From contig NZ_QGKR01000145.1 of the NCBI RefSeq assembly GCF_003172955.1, positions 1 through 32,634 of the forward strand: a DNA stretch of 32,634 bases, in the 5' to 3' direction. Positions 1 to 8,105 of the stretch are shown piece by piece. This DNA comes from Micromonospora acroterricola. GTDB lineage: Bacteria; Actinomycetota; Actinomycetes; Mycobacteriales; Micromonosporaceae. Under the pieces are notes generated by a model, which had not been told where the DNA came from, did no database searches, and saw only the letters and a list, made by a program, of their open reading frames with translations. The translations under genes were made by a program, and so were the position numbers. Numbering within the stretch: the first letter of the stretch is position 1; each line of letters begins with the position of its first letter.

Positions 1-628
1 CCCGGGCGACCAGCGCGGCCTGGTCCGGCCAGGCCCGGATCGACTCGGCGAGGTAGACGTACGCCTCCGGGTTGCTCGACACCGTGCGGGCCACCGCCGG
101 CAGTGACCGCATCAGGTACGACAGGTATACCGTCCGGAAGGCCGGATTGACCGGGGTGCTGAACTCGCAGACCACCAGCCGCCCGCCGGGCCGGGTGACC
201 CGGGCCAGCTCGCGCAGGGCCGCGTCGGTGTCGTTGACGTTGCGCAGCGCGAAGGAGATGGTCACCGCGTCGAAGCTGGCGTCGGCGAACGGCAACCGCA
301 GCGCGTCCCCGGCCAGCAGCGGCACCTCGGGCCGGGCCCGCTTGCCGGCGTGCAGCATGCCCAGCGACAGGTCGGCGCCGACCGCGTACGCCCCGGACTG
401 GGCCAGCTCCCGCGTCGAGACGCCGGTGCCCGCGCCCACGTCCAGCACCCGTTCGCCCGGCCGCAGCCCGAGCGCCGCCCGGGTGGCCCGACGCCAGGAC
501 CGGTCCTGGCCGAAGGAGAGCACCGTGTTGGTCAGGTCGTAACGTTCCGCCACGCCGTCGAACATCGCGGCGACCTCGTGCGGCTGCTTGTCCAGGCTGG
601 CGCGCTGGCCCTGCGGGGTACGGCTCAC
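1..628 (-). CDS. menG: Demethylmenaquinone methyltransferase, 3' end cut by window edge
   Basis: MenG/UbiE-type SAM-dependent C-methyltransferase; family knowledge says it methylates demethylmenaquinone, the last step of menaquinone synthesis. About 209 residues are visible and the family is usually about 230, so only a short C-terminal tail is missing. The N-terminus has the family's [18 protein letters not shown] stretch, followed by the SAM-binding glycine motif DVGAGTG (residues 63-69), an acidic ADLS loop and the SFALRNVND segment. The GTG start ([15 protein letters not shown]) was chosen because it gives the usual short N-terminus. The gene is co-directional with mqnC, which acts in the same pathway, but a terminator-like hairpin and a surface-protein gene separate them, so they are probably not one transcript. 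Confidence 0.9.
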   Translation of the reverse strand, partial: MSRTPQGQRASLDKQPHEVAAMFDGVAERYDLTNTVLSFGQDRSWRRATRAALGLRPGERVLDVGAGTGVSTRELAQSGAYAVGADLSLGMLHAGKRARPEVPLLAGDALRLPFADASFDAVTISFALRNVNDTDAALRELARVTRPGGRLVVCEFSTPVNPAFRTVYLSYLMRSLPAVARTVSSNPEAYVYLAESIRAWPDQAALVAR

Positions 629-699
629 CCCTCCACTCTGCCAGCCGCCCGCCCGCCGGCGGCCGACGGGTCGCGCGACGGTGACCCCGGCACGCGAAA

Positions 700-725
700 G
701 GGCGGGATGGTCGCCCATCCCGCCC
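700..725 (-). terminator. GNRA-loop hairpin terminator after the surface-protein gene
   Basis: Perfect 11-bp GC-rich stem (arms 700-710 and 715-725). Read on the minus strand the loop is GCGA, a GNRA tetraloop, and the stem is followed by TTTCG. It lies 15 bases past the stop of the LPVTG gene, so it is probably its Rho-independent terminator, with only a short U run. The same hairpin recurs upstream of that gene at 2131-2168. Confidence 0.65.
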
Positions 726-740
726 TCGCGTCGTGCCTCG

Positions 741-2012
741 TCAGTCGGTCGGCTTCTCGTCGCCCGGCGTGACCAGAACGACCTTGCGCCGGCGGGAGAG
801 CACCAGCAGCGCCCCGCCCGCGAGCAGGATCATGCCGCCGATGCCGCCGATCAGGCCGGCCTGCACTCCGGTCACCGGCAGACCGCCACCGCCGTCGGCA
901 CCGCCACCACCCGCGCCCGGCGACGTGGTCGCCCCCGGCGTCGTCGTGCCGCCCGGGGTCGGCGTCGCCGTCCCCGTGGGCGTGGGGGTCGGAGTCAGGG
1001 TCGGGGTGGGCGTCGGGGTGGGCTGCGCGGTCAGGTCGACGAACACGTCGAACTGCGCGACGTTGTCCCCTTGGTCGGCCTCGGTGAACGCCCGACGCTG
1101 CGCGCTGGTCGCCACCTGTGGCTGCTCGTCAGGGCTGCCCTGAGCGCCGTCCAGGCCGGCGGCGAAGAGGAAACCGGGCCGGAGCACCGGCTGGGTCACG
1201 TCCACGCCGATCGTCACCCGCACGCTGGCGGTGTAGAACTGACCCGGCTTCAACACCGCGCCGGAGTCCTCGCAGTACGCGTTCGCCAGACCGTTCAGTG
1301 GCTGCTCCACGCAGCCCTCCGGCAGCTCGGCGAAGGTGACGCCGGCCGGCAGCGTGATTCCGTACGCCACGCCGGTGGCCTTGCGGCTCCCGTCGTTGTA
1401 CACCGCCCAGTCCAGCGGCGCCGTCTCGCCGAGCGCGACCGGCTTGCGGCCGTCCTCGCCCGTCGTGTCGCCGTCCACCACCACGTCGGCGTAGACGTCC
1501 TGCACCCAGGTGGTCAGGTCGTAGCCGGGCTTGACGACGGTGATGTCGTGCTCGACGGTGTTGTCCTCGATGTGGGGATCGGCGGTGGCCGAGCTGATGG
1601 TGACCACCAGCGTGCCGGCCGCGCCGCGACCTCCCGTGGAGAAGAGCGGGATGCCGAAGTCCTCGGTGGTGCCGGCGGCCAGGTCGCCGAGGAGGCAGCT
1701 GAAGGTCGTGCCGGCAACCTCGCAGCCGTCCCAGGCGAGCACACCGACCTTGCGATCCTTCAGGCCCTTGGTCTCCACGGTGACCCGGACGTCCTTGGCG
1801 TCGACCGTGCTGCGGGTGTTGTCGACCTGGAACTTGAACGGCTTGGCCTTGGCTTCCTTGACGCCCTTGGCCAAGTCCTTGCTGAGCGGTACCAGGGCGA
1901 GGTCGGCCTGGTCGGCGGCCTGCGCCGGGGCGGCCACGGTGGCCAGGCCACCGGCCGCGAGCAGGGCCACGACGCCGGCGCGGGCCAGGGCCGAGCGGTG
2001 GAACGGTGTCAT
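741..2012 (-). CDS. Secreted, probably sortase-anchored surface protein (LPVTG)
   Basis: 423 residues. The Sec signal peptide ends near AAPAQAAD (about residue 33). Two Ig/CARDB- or DUF11-like beta-rich segments follow (about 35-170 and 175-330), with Cys pairs that could form disulfides (one in [13 protein letters not shown]). Next comes a PTPTPT and glycine linker about 50 residues long, the sorting motif LPVTG (378-382), a hydrophobic helix, RRRK and a 13-residue tail. This is the layout of a cell-wall-anchored protein; function beyond display or adhesion is not evident. The ATG start has a GGGGGA ribosome site upstream. No sortase gene lies in the window. The linker is encoded by a degenerate G/T-rich repeat near 950-1020. 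It is bounded on both sides by near-identical hairpins. Confidence 0.8.
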   Translation of the reverse strand: MTPFHRSALARAGVVALLAAGGLATVAAPAQAADQADLALVPLSKDLAKGVKEAKAKPFKFQVDNTRSTVDAKDVRVTVETKGLKDRKVGVLAWDGCEVAGTTFSCLLGDLAAGTTEDFGIPLFSTGGRGAAGTLVVTISSATADPHIEDNTVEHDITVVKPGYDLTTWVQDVYADVVVDGDTTGEDGRKPVALGETAPLDWAVYNDGSRKATGVAYGITLPAGVTFAELPEGCVEQPLNGLANAYCEDSGAVLKPGQFYTASVRVTIGVDVTQPVLRPGFLFAAGLDGAQGSPDEQPQVATSAQRRAFTEADQGDNVAQFDVFVDLTAQPTPTPTPTLTPTPTPTGTATPTPGGTTTPGATTSPGAGGGGADGGGGLPVTGVQAGLIGGIGGMILLAGGALLVLSRRRKVVLVTPGDEKPTD

Positions 2013-2491
2013 TGGTCCCCCGGGGGTAGGGAAGAAGGAACGGTTGCGGAACGAGCGGACGTTATCGAAGGTCGATCTCCCACGCCAGCGGGCGGACCCG
2101 CTTTCATCCGTCCGGCCTGGAGTGAGAAGACGGTACGGGCGGGATGGTCACCCATCCCGCCCGTACCGCCGTGCGTTATGTGGACGGCCCTCACGGGCCG
2201 ATGGAGGACTGCCCCTCGCCGTCGCGACCAGGACCCATCAGACCATCCGCCACCAGCCCACTCGCGTCGATTCCGCTGATCCGCGCCCATCGAGGCAGCG
2301 GGCGGTCGTCGCGGTGGACCCGACCGGCGGTGGAGAAGGATATGAGGCGGCACGCTAGCCGCGCACGATCACCTCCGCCACCCCTGACCGGCAGCTTGAG
2401 CGCCCCAGCGGCCGAGGACCACCCGTACCGCCGAGGCGGTCGAGCGGGAGCATGAGCCTCGATCAGCCGAACGGCCGGGCTTCGACCGATG
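2013..2491. other. Intergenic region between mqnC and the surface-protein gene
   Basis: No convincing gene. It should hold the promoter of the minus-strand surface-protein gene; a TCGATAAC stretch near 2064-2071 could be part of a -10 region but is not strong. Apart from the hairpin at 2131-2168 I see nothing recognisable. The segment 2170-2490 has open frames but no sensible start, codon pattern or domain. Confidence 0.5.
2131..2168 (-). repeat. 17-bp perfect hairpin, second copy of the 700-725 hairpin
   Basis: Arms 2131-2147 and 2152-2168 pair perfectly. The inner 11 bp are identical to the hairpin at 700-725, and on the minus strand the loop is GTGA instead of GCGA, so both are GNRA loops. 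It is 324 bases beyond the mqnC stop, far for its terminator, and 119 bases upstream of the surface-protein start. It could be a late mqnC terminator, a regulatory leader hairpin, or one end of a repeat-bounded cassette. Confidence 0.75.
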
Positions 2492-3682
2492 TCACTTGGC
2501 CTCGACCAGCGGCAGGGACCGGCCGGCGCCGCCGCCGGGCAGCGCGATCGAGGAGAAGTGCGAGACCACCCGCTCGTCGGTCGGGTCGTCGGCCGGCGTG
2601 TGGTGCACGACGAGCCGGTTGTAGAGGGTGTCCCGCTGGGCGGGGATCCGGTCCGCCGAGCGGATCATGCCGATCAGCTCGTGCAGGTTGGAGCGGTGCC
2701 GGGCGCCGGCCGAGGAGATGACGTTCTCCTCCAGCATGATCGAGCCGAGGTCGTCCACGCCCATGTGCAACGCGAGCTGCCCGACGTCCTTGCCCGTGGT
2801 GAGCCAGGATGCCTGGAGGTGCGGCACGGTCTCGAAGAAGAGCCGGGCCACCGCGACCAGCCGCAGGTACTCCAGCGTGGTGGCCTGCGTGCGGCCCTTG
2901 AGGTGGTTGTTCTCCGGCTGGTACGTCCACGGGATGAAGGACCGGAAGCCGCGGGTGCGGTCCTGCACGTCGCGGATCATGCGCAGGTGCTCGATCCGCT
3001 CGGCGTGCGTCTCGCCGGTGCCCATCATCATGGTGGCGGTCGACTCGATGCCCTGCCGGTGGGCCAGCTCCATGACCTCCAGCCAGCGCTCGCCCGACTC
3101 CTTCAGCGGCGCGATGGCCTTCCGCGGCCGCTCGGGCAGCATCTCCGCCCCGGCTCCCGCGATCGAGTCCAGGCCGGCGGTCTTGATCCGCGCGATGGCC
3201 TCGTCCAGGCTCACCCCGGAGACCTTCGCCATGTGCAGGATCTCGCTCGGCCCGATCGAGTGGATGACCAGCTGCGGGTACGCCTGCTTGACCGAGGAGA
3301 ACAGCTCCTCGTAGTACTCCACGCCGTAGTCCGGGTGGTGCCCGCCCTGGAGCATCACCTGGGTCGCGCCCAGCTCGACCGCCTCGCCGCAACGGCGCAG
3401 GATCTCCTCGGTCGGGTGCGTCCATCCCTCGCCGTGCTTGGGCGCGCGGTAGAACGCGCAGAACTTGCACGCCGTCACGCAGACGTTCGTGTAGTTGATG
3501 TTGCGATCGATCAGGTACGTGACGATGTTGTCCGGGTAGCGCCGCCGGCGCACCGCGTCCGCCGCCTCGCCCAGCGCGTGAAAGGGCGCCTCGGTGTAGA
3601 GCAGCAGGGCCTCCTCGGGCGTGATCCGCCCGCCGTCCGCGCCGCGCTGCAGGATGTCGTCGATCTCCCGGCTCACCGTCAC
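2492..3682 (-). CDS. mqnC: Cyclic dehypoxanthinyl futalosine synthase
   Basis: Radical SAM enzyme that cyclises dehypoxanthine futalosine in the futalosine route to menaquinone (family knowledge). 396 residues, the usual size. The [4Fe-4S]/SAM motif CxxxCxxC is C68-VTA-C72-KF-C75. Other family landmarks are LQGGHHPD, the STATMMMGTGET segment and the SFIPWTYQPENN stretch near the C-terminal third. The GTG start (VTVSREIDDIL) sits just before the family's N-terminal helix. Its sister radical SAM enzyme, MqnE, lies at the other end of the window. The upstream neighbour is the paa operon, separated by about 80 bases plus a gene remnant, so mqnC may share that transcript or use its own promoter. 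Confidence 0.95.
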   Translation of the reverse strand: MTVSREIDDILQRGADGGRITPEEALLLYTEAPFHALGEAADAVRRRRYPDNIVTYLIDRNINYTNVCVTACKFCAFYRAPKHGEGWTHPTEEILRRCGEAVELGATQVMLQGGHHPDYGVEYYEELFSSVKQAYPQLVIHSIGPSEILHMAKVSGVSLDEAIARIKTAGLDSIAGAGAEMLPERPRKAIAPLKESGERWLEVMELAHRQGIESTATMMMGTGETHAERIEHLRMIRDVQDRTRGFRSFIPWTYQPENNHLKGRTQATTLEYLRLVAVARLFFETVPHLQASWLTTGKDVGQLALHMGVDDLGSIMLEENVISSAGARHRSNLHELIGMIRSADRIPAQRDTLYNRLVVHHTPADDPTDERVVSHFSSIALPGGGAGRSLPLVEAK

Positions 3683-3759
3683 ACCCCGAGCCTACGTCGC
3701 CCCACCCGGGTCGACCGCCTGGCCCCGGCGAGGTGCGGCCCGCCCCACAGCCGCCGCCG

Positions 3760-3875
3760 TCAGCTCTCGCGGACCTCGACCCGTCGGAGAGCACCACCCG
3801 GAACCGCTCGTCCACCGCTCCGACACGCTCCCGGAACCCACCCGTCTGCGGGAAGGCCCGCAACCGGTCGTCGGG
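3760..3875 (-). pseudogene. Remnant of an unidentified small gene after paaE
   Basis: Directly after the paaE stop, and in the same frame, about 32 codons read DDRLRAFPQTGGFRERVGAV then DERFRVVLSDG. 29 of the 32 codons end in G or C, as in the real genes here. A one-base shift then leads to VEVRES and a TGA. The pattern suggests a degraded or frameshifted coding piece with no proper start codon (only a TTG). The alternative GTGA-coupled frame has clearly poorer third-position bias. I do not recognise the family. It could also be a stop-codon readthrough extension of PaaE, which I consider unlikely. Confidence 0.35.
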
Positions 3876-4985
3876 TCACGCGTCGTAGTCGACCGTGAGC
3901 CTGTCGGTGGTCGGGCTCGACTGGCAGGTCAGGACGTAGCCGGCGGCCAGCTCGTCAGGCTCCAGCGCGTAGTTTCGGGCCATCGTGACCGCGCCGTCGA
4001 CGACCTTCGCCTTGCAGGTCGAGCAGACGCCACCCTTGCAGGCGTACGGCAATTCGCCGCGTACCTTCAGCGCGGCGTCCAGCACCCGCTCCTCGCGGCC
4101 CATCGTGAAGCTCGACGAGCGGCCGTCCAGCAGGATCGTGACCTCGGCTCCGGCACCCGCCTGCTCGGTCGCACGCCGCACCGGCTCCGGCGGCGCGTCG
4201 ACGTGGAACAGCTCGGTGTGCACCGCCGACTCGGGCAGCCCCCGGGCGGTCAGCACGTCCCGGACGTCGACCACCATCGCGTACGGGCCGCAGAGGAACC
4301 ACTCCTCGATGGCGTCGCCCGGAACGATGGTGCCCAGCAACCGGCCCAGCCGCTCGGCGTCGATCCGCCCGGAGAGCAGCGGCGACTCGCCCTGCTCCCG
4401 GGAGAGGACGTGCACCAGGTGCAGCCGGGTCGGATACCGGTCCTTCAGGTCGGCAAGCTCCTCGGCGAACATCACCGTGTTCGCCGTGCGGTTGCCGTAC
4501 ACCAGGGTGAAGGTGCTGGCCGGCTCGACGGCCAGGGCCGTGGCGACCAGCCCGAGCACCGGGGTGATGCCGGAGCCGGCGACGACCGCGCCGTAGTGCC
4601 GCGCCCGGTCCGGCGCGAACGCCGTCGTGAAGGTGCCCAGCGGCGGCAGCACCTCGACCGTGTCGCCGCCGCGCAGCGCGCCGCAGGCGAACGCCGAGAA
4701 GGCGCCGCCGGGGATCTCCCGCACCCCGATCCGCAGCCGGCCGTGCCGGGCCAGGTCGTCGGGTGTGGAGCAGATGGAGTACGACCGGCGCACGTCGGCG
4801 CCGTCCTCGGCGACCCGGCGCACGGTGAGGTGCTGGCCCGCGCGGAACGCGAAGGTCTCGCGCAGTTCCTCGGGTACGGAGAAGGTGACCGCGACGGCGT
4901 CGTCGGTGAGCCGGTCGACGGAGGCGACCGGTAGCGGGTGGAAGACCGGCCGGCGGCGAACCGGACGGGTGATCGTGACTGTCAC
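3876..4985 (-). CDS. paaE: Phenylacetyl-CoA epoxidase reductase subunit PaaE
   Basis: 369 residues. It passes electrons from NADPH to the PaaABC oxygenase (family knowledge). The N-terminal FAD-binding domain has RRSYSICS (the RxYS flavin motif); the NAD(P)-binding domain has GSGITPVLG and CGPYAM; the C-terminal plant-type ferredoxin domain has CKGGVCSTC and a fourth Cys in LTCQSS, giving four [2Fe-2S] ligands. It ends LTVDYDA as is typical. The GTG start overlaps the paaD stop by four bases (GTGA), implying translational coupling, and gives the expected N-terminus before FHPLPVASVDRLT. It is the last gene of paaABCDE. A coding-like remnant follows in frame. Confidence 0.95.
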   Translation of the reverse strand: MTVTITRPVRRRPVFHPLPVASVDRLTDDAVAVTFSVPEELRETFAFRAGQHLTVRRVAEDGADVRRSYSICSTPDDLARHGRLRIGVREIPGGAFSAFACGALRGGDTVEVLPPLGTFTTAFAPDRARHYGAVVAGSGITPVLGLVATALAVEPASTFTLVYGNRTANTVMFAEELADLKDRYPTRLHLVHVLSREQGESPLLSGRIDAERLGRLLGTIVPGDAIEEWFLCGPYAMVVDVRDVLTARGLPESAVHTELFHVDAPPEPVRRATEQAGAGAEVTILLDGRSSSFTMGREERVLDAALKVRGELPYACKGGVCSTCKAKVVDGAVTMARNYALEPDELAAGYVLTCQSSPTTDRLTVDYDA

Positions 4986-5458
4986 AGCGCCTTCAGGTGG
5001 TCGAAGGGGTCGGAGCAGGAGCGGCAGCGCCACAGCGCCTTGCACGCGGTGGAGCCGAACCGGCTGACCTGCTCGGTCTCGGGTGAGCCGCAGTGCGGGC
5101 AGCGGACGGCGAGGGTCAGCGGCACCACGCCGGCGGCGGGCACCGGAGCCGGCGGGACGATGCCGGCGGCGGCGAGCTTGGCCCGCCCGCCCTCGGAGAT
5201 CCAGTCGGTGCTCCACGCCGGGCTGTAGACGGTGCGGACCTCCGCGTCCCCGTGACCGGCCGCCGCCAGCGCGCGGCGGATGTCGGCCCGGATCACGTCC
5301 ATCGCCGGGCAGCCGGTGTAGGTCGGGGTGATGGTGACGGTGACCCGACCGCTGGCCGGATCCTCCTCGACCGCGCGCAGGATGCCCAGCTCGTCGATGG
5401 TGACCACCCGGATCTCCGGGTCCACCACCGCCGCCACGGCCGCCCTCGGGTCACTCAC
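4982..5458 (-). CDS. paaD: Phenylacetate degradation protein PaaD (metal-cluster assembly type)
   Basis: 158 residues from the chosen GTG (VSDPRAAVAAVVDPEIRVV). The N-terminal DUF59/MIP18 domain is as in Fe-S or metal-site assembly factors, and the C-terminal zinc ribbon has CPHCGS and CRSCSDPFDHLKAL. It is needed for a functional epoxidase, probably in maturing the diiron site or reductase (family knowledge; the exact role is unsettled). The frame stays open upstream to an ATG at 5573-5575 that overlaps the paaC stop, but those extra 39 codons are two copies of a 57-bp repeat and have no match to the family N-terminus as I know it. I therefore start at the GTG right after the repeats. Confidence 0.9.
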   Translation of the reverse strand: MSDPRAAVAAVVDPEIRVVTIDELGILRAVEEDPASGRVTVTITPTYTGCPAMDVIRADIRRALAAAGHGDAEVRTVYSPAWSTDWISEGGRAKLAAAGIVPPAPVPAAGVVPLTLAVRCPHCGSPETEQVSRFGSTACKALWRCRSCSDPFDHLKAL

Positions 5459-5572
5459 CGGGCCACCGTCGTTCGCGACTGCGGGGCTCCGCTGCGCTGC
5501 ACTCCTCGCGCTCACCATGCCGCCGTCGCTCGCGACTGCGGGGCTCCGCTGCGCTGCACTCCTCGCGCTCAC
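5459..5572 (-). repeat. Two tandem 57-bp GTGA-bounded elements at the paaC/paaD junction
   Basis: Two copies (5516-5572 and 5459-5515) each start GTGAGCGCGAGGAGTGCAGC on the minus strand, carry CGCAGTCGCGA then CGACGG, and differ at only a few positions near the 3' end. The next GTGAG is the paaD start itself, in exact 57-bp register. Deleting both copies leaves TGGTGAGTGACC, in which the paaC TGA overlaps the paaD GTG, so the elements look like insertions into a GTGA overlap. Confidence 0.85.
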
Positions 5573-6294
5573 CATTTCGCCCCCGGGTGGGCGCGGTGCA
5601 GCACCTGCATCTCGGCGAGGAGGTACGACAGGTGCTCGGTGTGCACGCCCGTCCGCCCGCCGACCGGCGCCCAGCGGCTCTCCGGCCGCGTGAGCGTCGC
5701 CTCGGCCAGCACCGGGCCGACGCTGTCGTCGAACGCCGATCGCAGGGTGGCCGGGTCGACCGGCGCGGCCGGGTCGGCGGCGAACAGCTCGTGCGTGTAC
5801 GGCCAGACCTGGTCGACGGCCGCCTGCATCCGGCGGTGCGACTCTTCGGTGCCGTCACCCAGCCGCTTCACCCACAGCGCGCCGTGGTCCAGGTGGTACG
5901 CCGACTCCTTGCGCGCCTTGGCGCCGATCGCGGCCAGCCGCTCGTCCGCGCATCCGGCCAGCGCCGTGTACAGCGGCAGCTGGTACGCCGCCAGGAAGAA
6001 CAGCTTCGCCATGGTCACCGCGAAGTCGCCGTTGGGCAGCTCGACCAGGAGCACGTTGCGGAACTGGCGGTCGTCGCGCAGATAGGCCAGCGCGTCCTCG
6101 TCCCGCCCGGCGCCCTCCAGCTCGCCCGCGTACGACAGCAGCAGGCGGGCCGCGCCGAGCTGGTCGAGGGCGATGTTGGTCAGCGCGATGTCCTCTTCCA
6201 TCTCCGGCGCACGGGTGGTCCACTCGGCCAGCCGTTGCGCGGCGATCAGCGCGTCGTCGCCGAGGCCGAGGGTGAAGTCGAGAGGGCCGTTCAC
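5569..6294 (-). CDS. paaC: Phenylacetyl-CoA epoxidase structural subunit PaaC
   Basis: 241 residues, ferritin-like helical protein lacking the complete diiron site. It pairs with catalytic PaaA in the 1,2-phenylacetyl-CoA epoxidase (family knowledge). Visible landmarks: LGLGDDALIAAQRLAEWTTR at the N-terminus, EEDIALTNIALDQLGAAR, the FFLAAYQLPLY helix, ESAYHLDHGALWVKRLGDGT, and HTEHLSYLLAEMQVLHRAHP near the C-terminus. The GTG start (VNGPLDFTLGLGDD) follows an AGGTGGTGG purine-rich run that ends the preceding repeat. The stop is inside the GTGA that opens the next repeat. Third gene of the operon. Confidence 0.94.
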   Translation of the reverse strand: MNGPLDFTLGLGDDALIAAQRLAEWTTRAPEMEEDIALTNIALDQLGAARLLLSYAGELEGAGRDEDALAYLRDDRQFRNVLLVELPNGDFAVTMAKLFFLAAYQLPLYTALAGCADERLAAIGAKARKESAYHLDHGALWVKRLGDGTEESHRRMQAAVDQVWPYTHELFAADPAAPVDPATLRSAFDDSVGPVLAEATLTRPESRWAPVGGRTGVHTEHLSYLLAEMQVLHRAHPGAKW

Positions 6295-6374
6295 GCCACC
6301 ACCTCGCTTCGCTCGGCGGCGACGCGAAGGGCCCCGCTGCTGAGCTGGCTGGTTCGCTCGCTCCGCTCGCTCAC
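6295..6374 (-). repeat. 80-bp GTGA-bounded element at the paaB/paaC junction
   Basis: On the minus strand it opens GTGAGCGAGCGGAGCGAGCG, the GTGA supplying the paaB stop, and ends GAGGTGGTGGC immediately before the GTGA of the paaC start. It can fold, since GAGCGAAGCGAGG near the end partly matches the opening GAGCG repeats. Removing exactly these 80 bases joins CACCT to GTGAACGGC and restores a GTGA overlap. Its first part is related to the short element at 6653-6670. Confidence 0.8.
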
Positions 6375-6670
6375 AGGTGGGCCACCCCGTCCGGCACCTC
6401 GTAGAAGGTGGGATGGCGGTAGACCTTGTCGGCCGCCGGGTCGAAGAAGGCGTCCTTCTCGTCCGGGCTGGACGCAATGATCGCGCCGGCCGGCACCACC
6501 CAGATCGACACGCCCTCCTGCCGTCGGGTGTAGAGGTCCCGGGCGTTGCGCAGGGCCAGTTCGGCGTCGGGGGCGTGCAGGCTGCCGACGTGGGTGTGCG
6601 ACAAGCCGCGCCGGGCCCGCACGAAGACCTCCCACAGCGGGGTCTGCTCCATGCTGGTTCGCTCGCTCAC
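6371..6670 (-). CDS. paaB: Phenylacetyl-CoA epoxidase subunit PaaB
   Basis: 99 residues. Small bridging subunit of the PaaABCE epoxidase, needed for assembly and electron transfer (family knowledge). The body is strongly typical: [20 protein letters not shown], then [19 protein letters not shown] and [17 protein letters not shown]. The first GTG overlaps the paaA stop (GTGA) and would add VSERTS from a repeat; the ATG at 6650-6652 ([10 protein letters not shown]) is closer to the family start but lacks a good ribosome site. I keep the coupled GTG as outer limit, and either start gives the same domain. Confidence 0.93.
   Translation of the reverse strand: MSERTSMEQTPLWEVFVRARRGLSHTHVGSLHAPDAELALRNARDLYTRRQEGVSIWVVPAGAIIASSPDEKDAFFDPAADKVYRHPTFYEVPDGVAHL
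6653..6670 (-). repeat. 18-bp short form of the GTGA element at the paaA/paaB junction
   Basis: GTGAGCGAGCGAACCAGC. It equals the beginning of the 80-bp element at 6295-6374 with nine bases (one GAGCGAGCG unit) missing. Its GTGA holds the paaA stop. It has no second GTGA at its far end, so it may be a decayed or partial copy. Confidence 0.6.
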
Positions 6671-7734
6671 GCTGCCACCTTCTCCTTCTGCCCGGCCCGC
6701 TTGGCGGCGTACGCCGCGGCGGCCTCACGCACCCACGCGCCGTCGGCGTGCGCGGCCCGCCGGTGCGCCATCCGCTCCCGGTTGCACGGCCCGTCGCCGG
6801 AGATCACCCGCATCAGCTCGTCGTAGTCCGGCTGGGTGTAGTCGTACGCCTGCCGCTCCTCGTTCCAGCGCAGGTCGTCGTCGGGGATGCGCAGCCCGAG
6901 GATCTCCGCCTGCTGGACGCACATGTCCACGAAGCGCTGGCGCAGGTCGTCGTTCGAGAAACGCTTGATCTTCCAGGCCATCGACTGGGCGGAGTGCGTG
7001 GAGTTGCCGTCCGGTGGGCCGAACATGGCCAGCGACGGGTACCACCAGCGGTCCACCGCGTCCTGGGCCATCGCCTGCTGCGCCGGGGTGCCGTGCGCCA
7101 GCGTGTGCAGGATCTCGTAGCCCTGGCGCTGGTGGAACGACTCCTCCTTGCAGACCCGGATCATCGCCCGGGCGTACGGGCCGTAGGAGCAGCGGCACAG
7201 CGGCACCTGGTTGACGATGGCCGCGCCGTCCACCAACCAGCCGATCGCGCCCATGTCGGCCCAGGTCAGAGTGGGGTAGTTGAAAATCGAGCTGTACTTC
7301 TGCCGTCCGTCGAGCAGCAGCCGGACCAGCTCGTCACGACTGATGCCGAGGGTCTCGGCCGCGGCGTAGAGGTAGAGGCCGTGGCCGGCCTCGTCCTGCA
7401 CCTTGGCCAGCAGGATCGCCTTGCGCTTGAGCGAGGGCGCCCGGCTGATCCAGTTGCCCTCCGGCTGCATACCGATGATCTCGGAGTGGGCGTGCTGGGC
7501 GATCTGCCGGATCAGTGTCCGGCGGTACGCCTCCGGCATCCAGTCCCGTGGCTCGATCTTCTGCTCCGCGTCGATCACCTCGGTGAAGTACGCGGCCAGG
7601 TCCTCGTCCGGCGCCGGGCCGCCGCGCCGCTGACGACCGGCGGCCTCGCGCAGCTCCGCCTCGGCCGCCTCGACCTCGCCGAGCAGGCCGCCGCCGGCCG
7701 CGTCGTCCGGGGCGGAGAAGTCATTGCCATACAT
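6667..7734 (-). CDS. paaA: Phenylacetyl-CoA epoxidase catalytic subunit PaaA
   Basis: 355 residues from the chosen ATG ([11 protein letters not shown]). Diiron oxygenase subunit that epoxidises the ring of phenylacetyl-CoA with O2 (family knowledge). Diiron-site motifs are visible: the first Glu region in [33 protein letters not shown] with the ExxH pair, and [14 protein letters not shown] with the second ExxxH group. [15 protein letters not shown] and the C-terminal [14 protein letters not shown] segment are also typical. The chosen ATG avoids a 21-residue extension that would read through an inverted repeat. No clear ribosome site precedes it. First gene of paaABCDE; no paa regulator, ligase or lower-pathway gene is present in the window. 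Confidence 0.95.
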   Translation of the reverse strand: MYGNDFSAPDDAAGGGLLGEVEAAEAELREAAGRQRRGGPAPDEDLAAYFTEVIDAEQKIEPRDWMPEAYRRTLIRQIAQHAHSEIIGMQPEGNWISRAPSLKRKAILLAKVQDEAGHGLYLYAAAETLGISRDELVRLLLDGRQKYSSIFNYPTLTWADMGAIGWLVDGAAIVNQVPLCRCSYGPYARAMIRVCKEESFHQRQGYEILHTLAHGTPAQQAMAQDAVDRWWYPSLAMFGPPDGNSTHSAQSMAWKIKRFSNDDLRQRFVDMCVQQAEILGLRIPDDDLRWNEERQAYDYTQPDYDELMRVISGDGPCNRERMAHRRAAHADGAWVREAAAAYAAKRAGQKEKVAA

Positions 7735-8105
7735 GACGACAAGTGTTACAGCTTGCGCCACGATGCACCAGGGGGTGTAACAGGAAACCCGAGTCACCTT
7801 CCGTTACGAATGGGCGTCCCTCTTTCACGCTGCGCAGCCATCACGACTATGACCTGGCTCACTTCATCAAGATGAATCCCCCTAGAAGCCACATACCGTC
7901 TCGATATCCCGCCTTTATTGCACCTCGGCAGGTGTCGGGCTCTGGTGGTCGGCCGGTCCGGACGTAGACTTCTGCCGGTCACACGATCGGCTGCCAGACT
8001 CGCCGTCTCCACAGAGGCCATCTCCCCCGGCCTCGGCGATCGCACCGGTCGCCCCGGACAACAAGCCGGTCCCCCCGGCCCTGACATCTGGAGCTCACCC
8101 AACTC
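7735..8105. promoter_or_regulatory. Divergent intergenic region with an inverted repeat near paaA
   Basis: Separates paaA (minus) from the first serine-hydrolase gene (plus). It holds an inverted repeat, TGTTACA at 7744-7750 and TGTAACA at 7776-7782, centred 32 bp apart and beginning 10 bases upstream of the paaA start, so it covers the likely paaA promoter and could be an operator. The segment about 7840-7925 is lower in GC than its surroundings, as expected for promoters. I see no RNA gene. A GGAG at 8090-8093 is rather far from the plus-strand ATG at 8106. Confidence 0.45.

Noticed and set aside
588..2279. Long plus-strand open frame opposite the LPVTG surface-protein gene
   Set aside because: It is the antisense shadow of a gene with a clear signal peptide, sorting motif and start; the translation is Arg/Gly/Ala-rich without domains.
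5459..5572. CRISPR array or tandem-repeat protein domain
   Set aside because: Only two contiguous units with no spacers and no cas genes, and the units coincide with the paaC/paaD junction; better explained as inserted elements.
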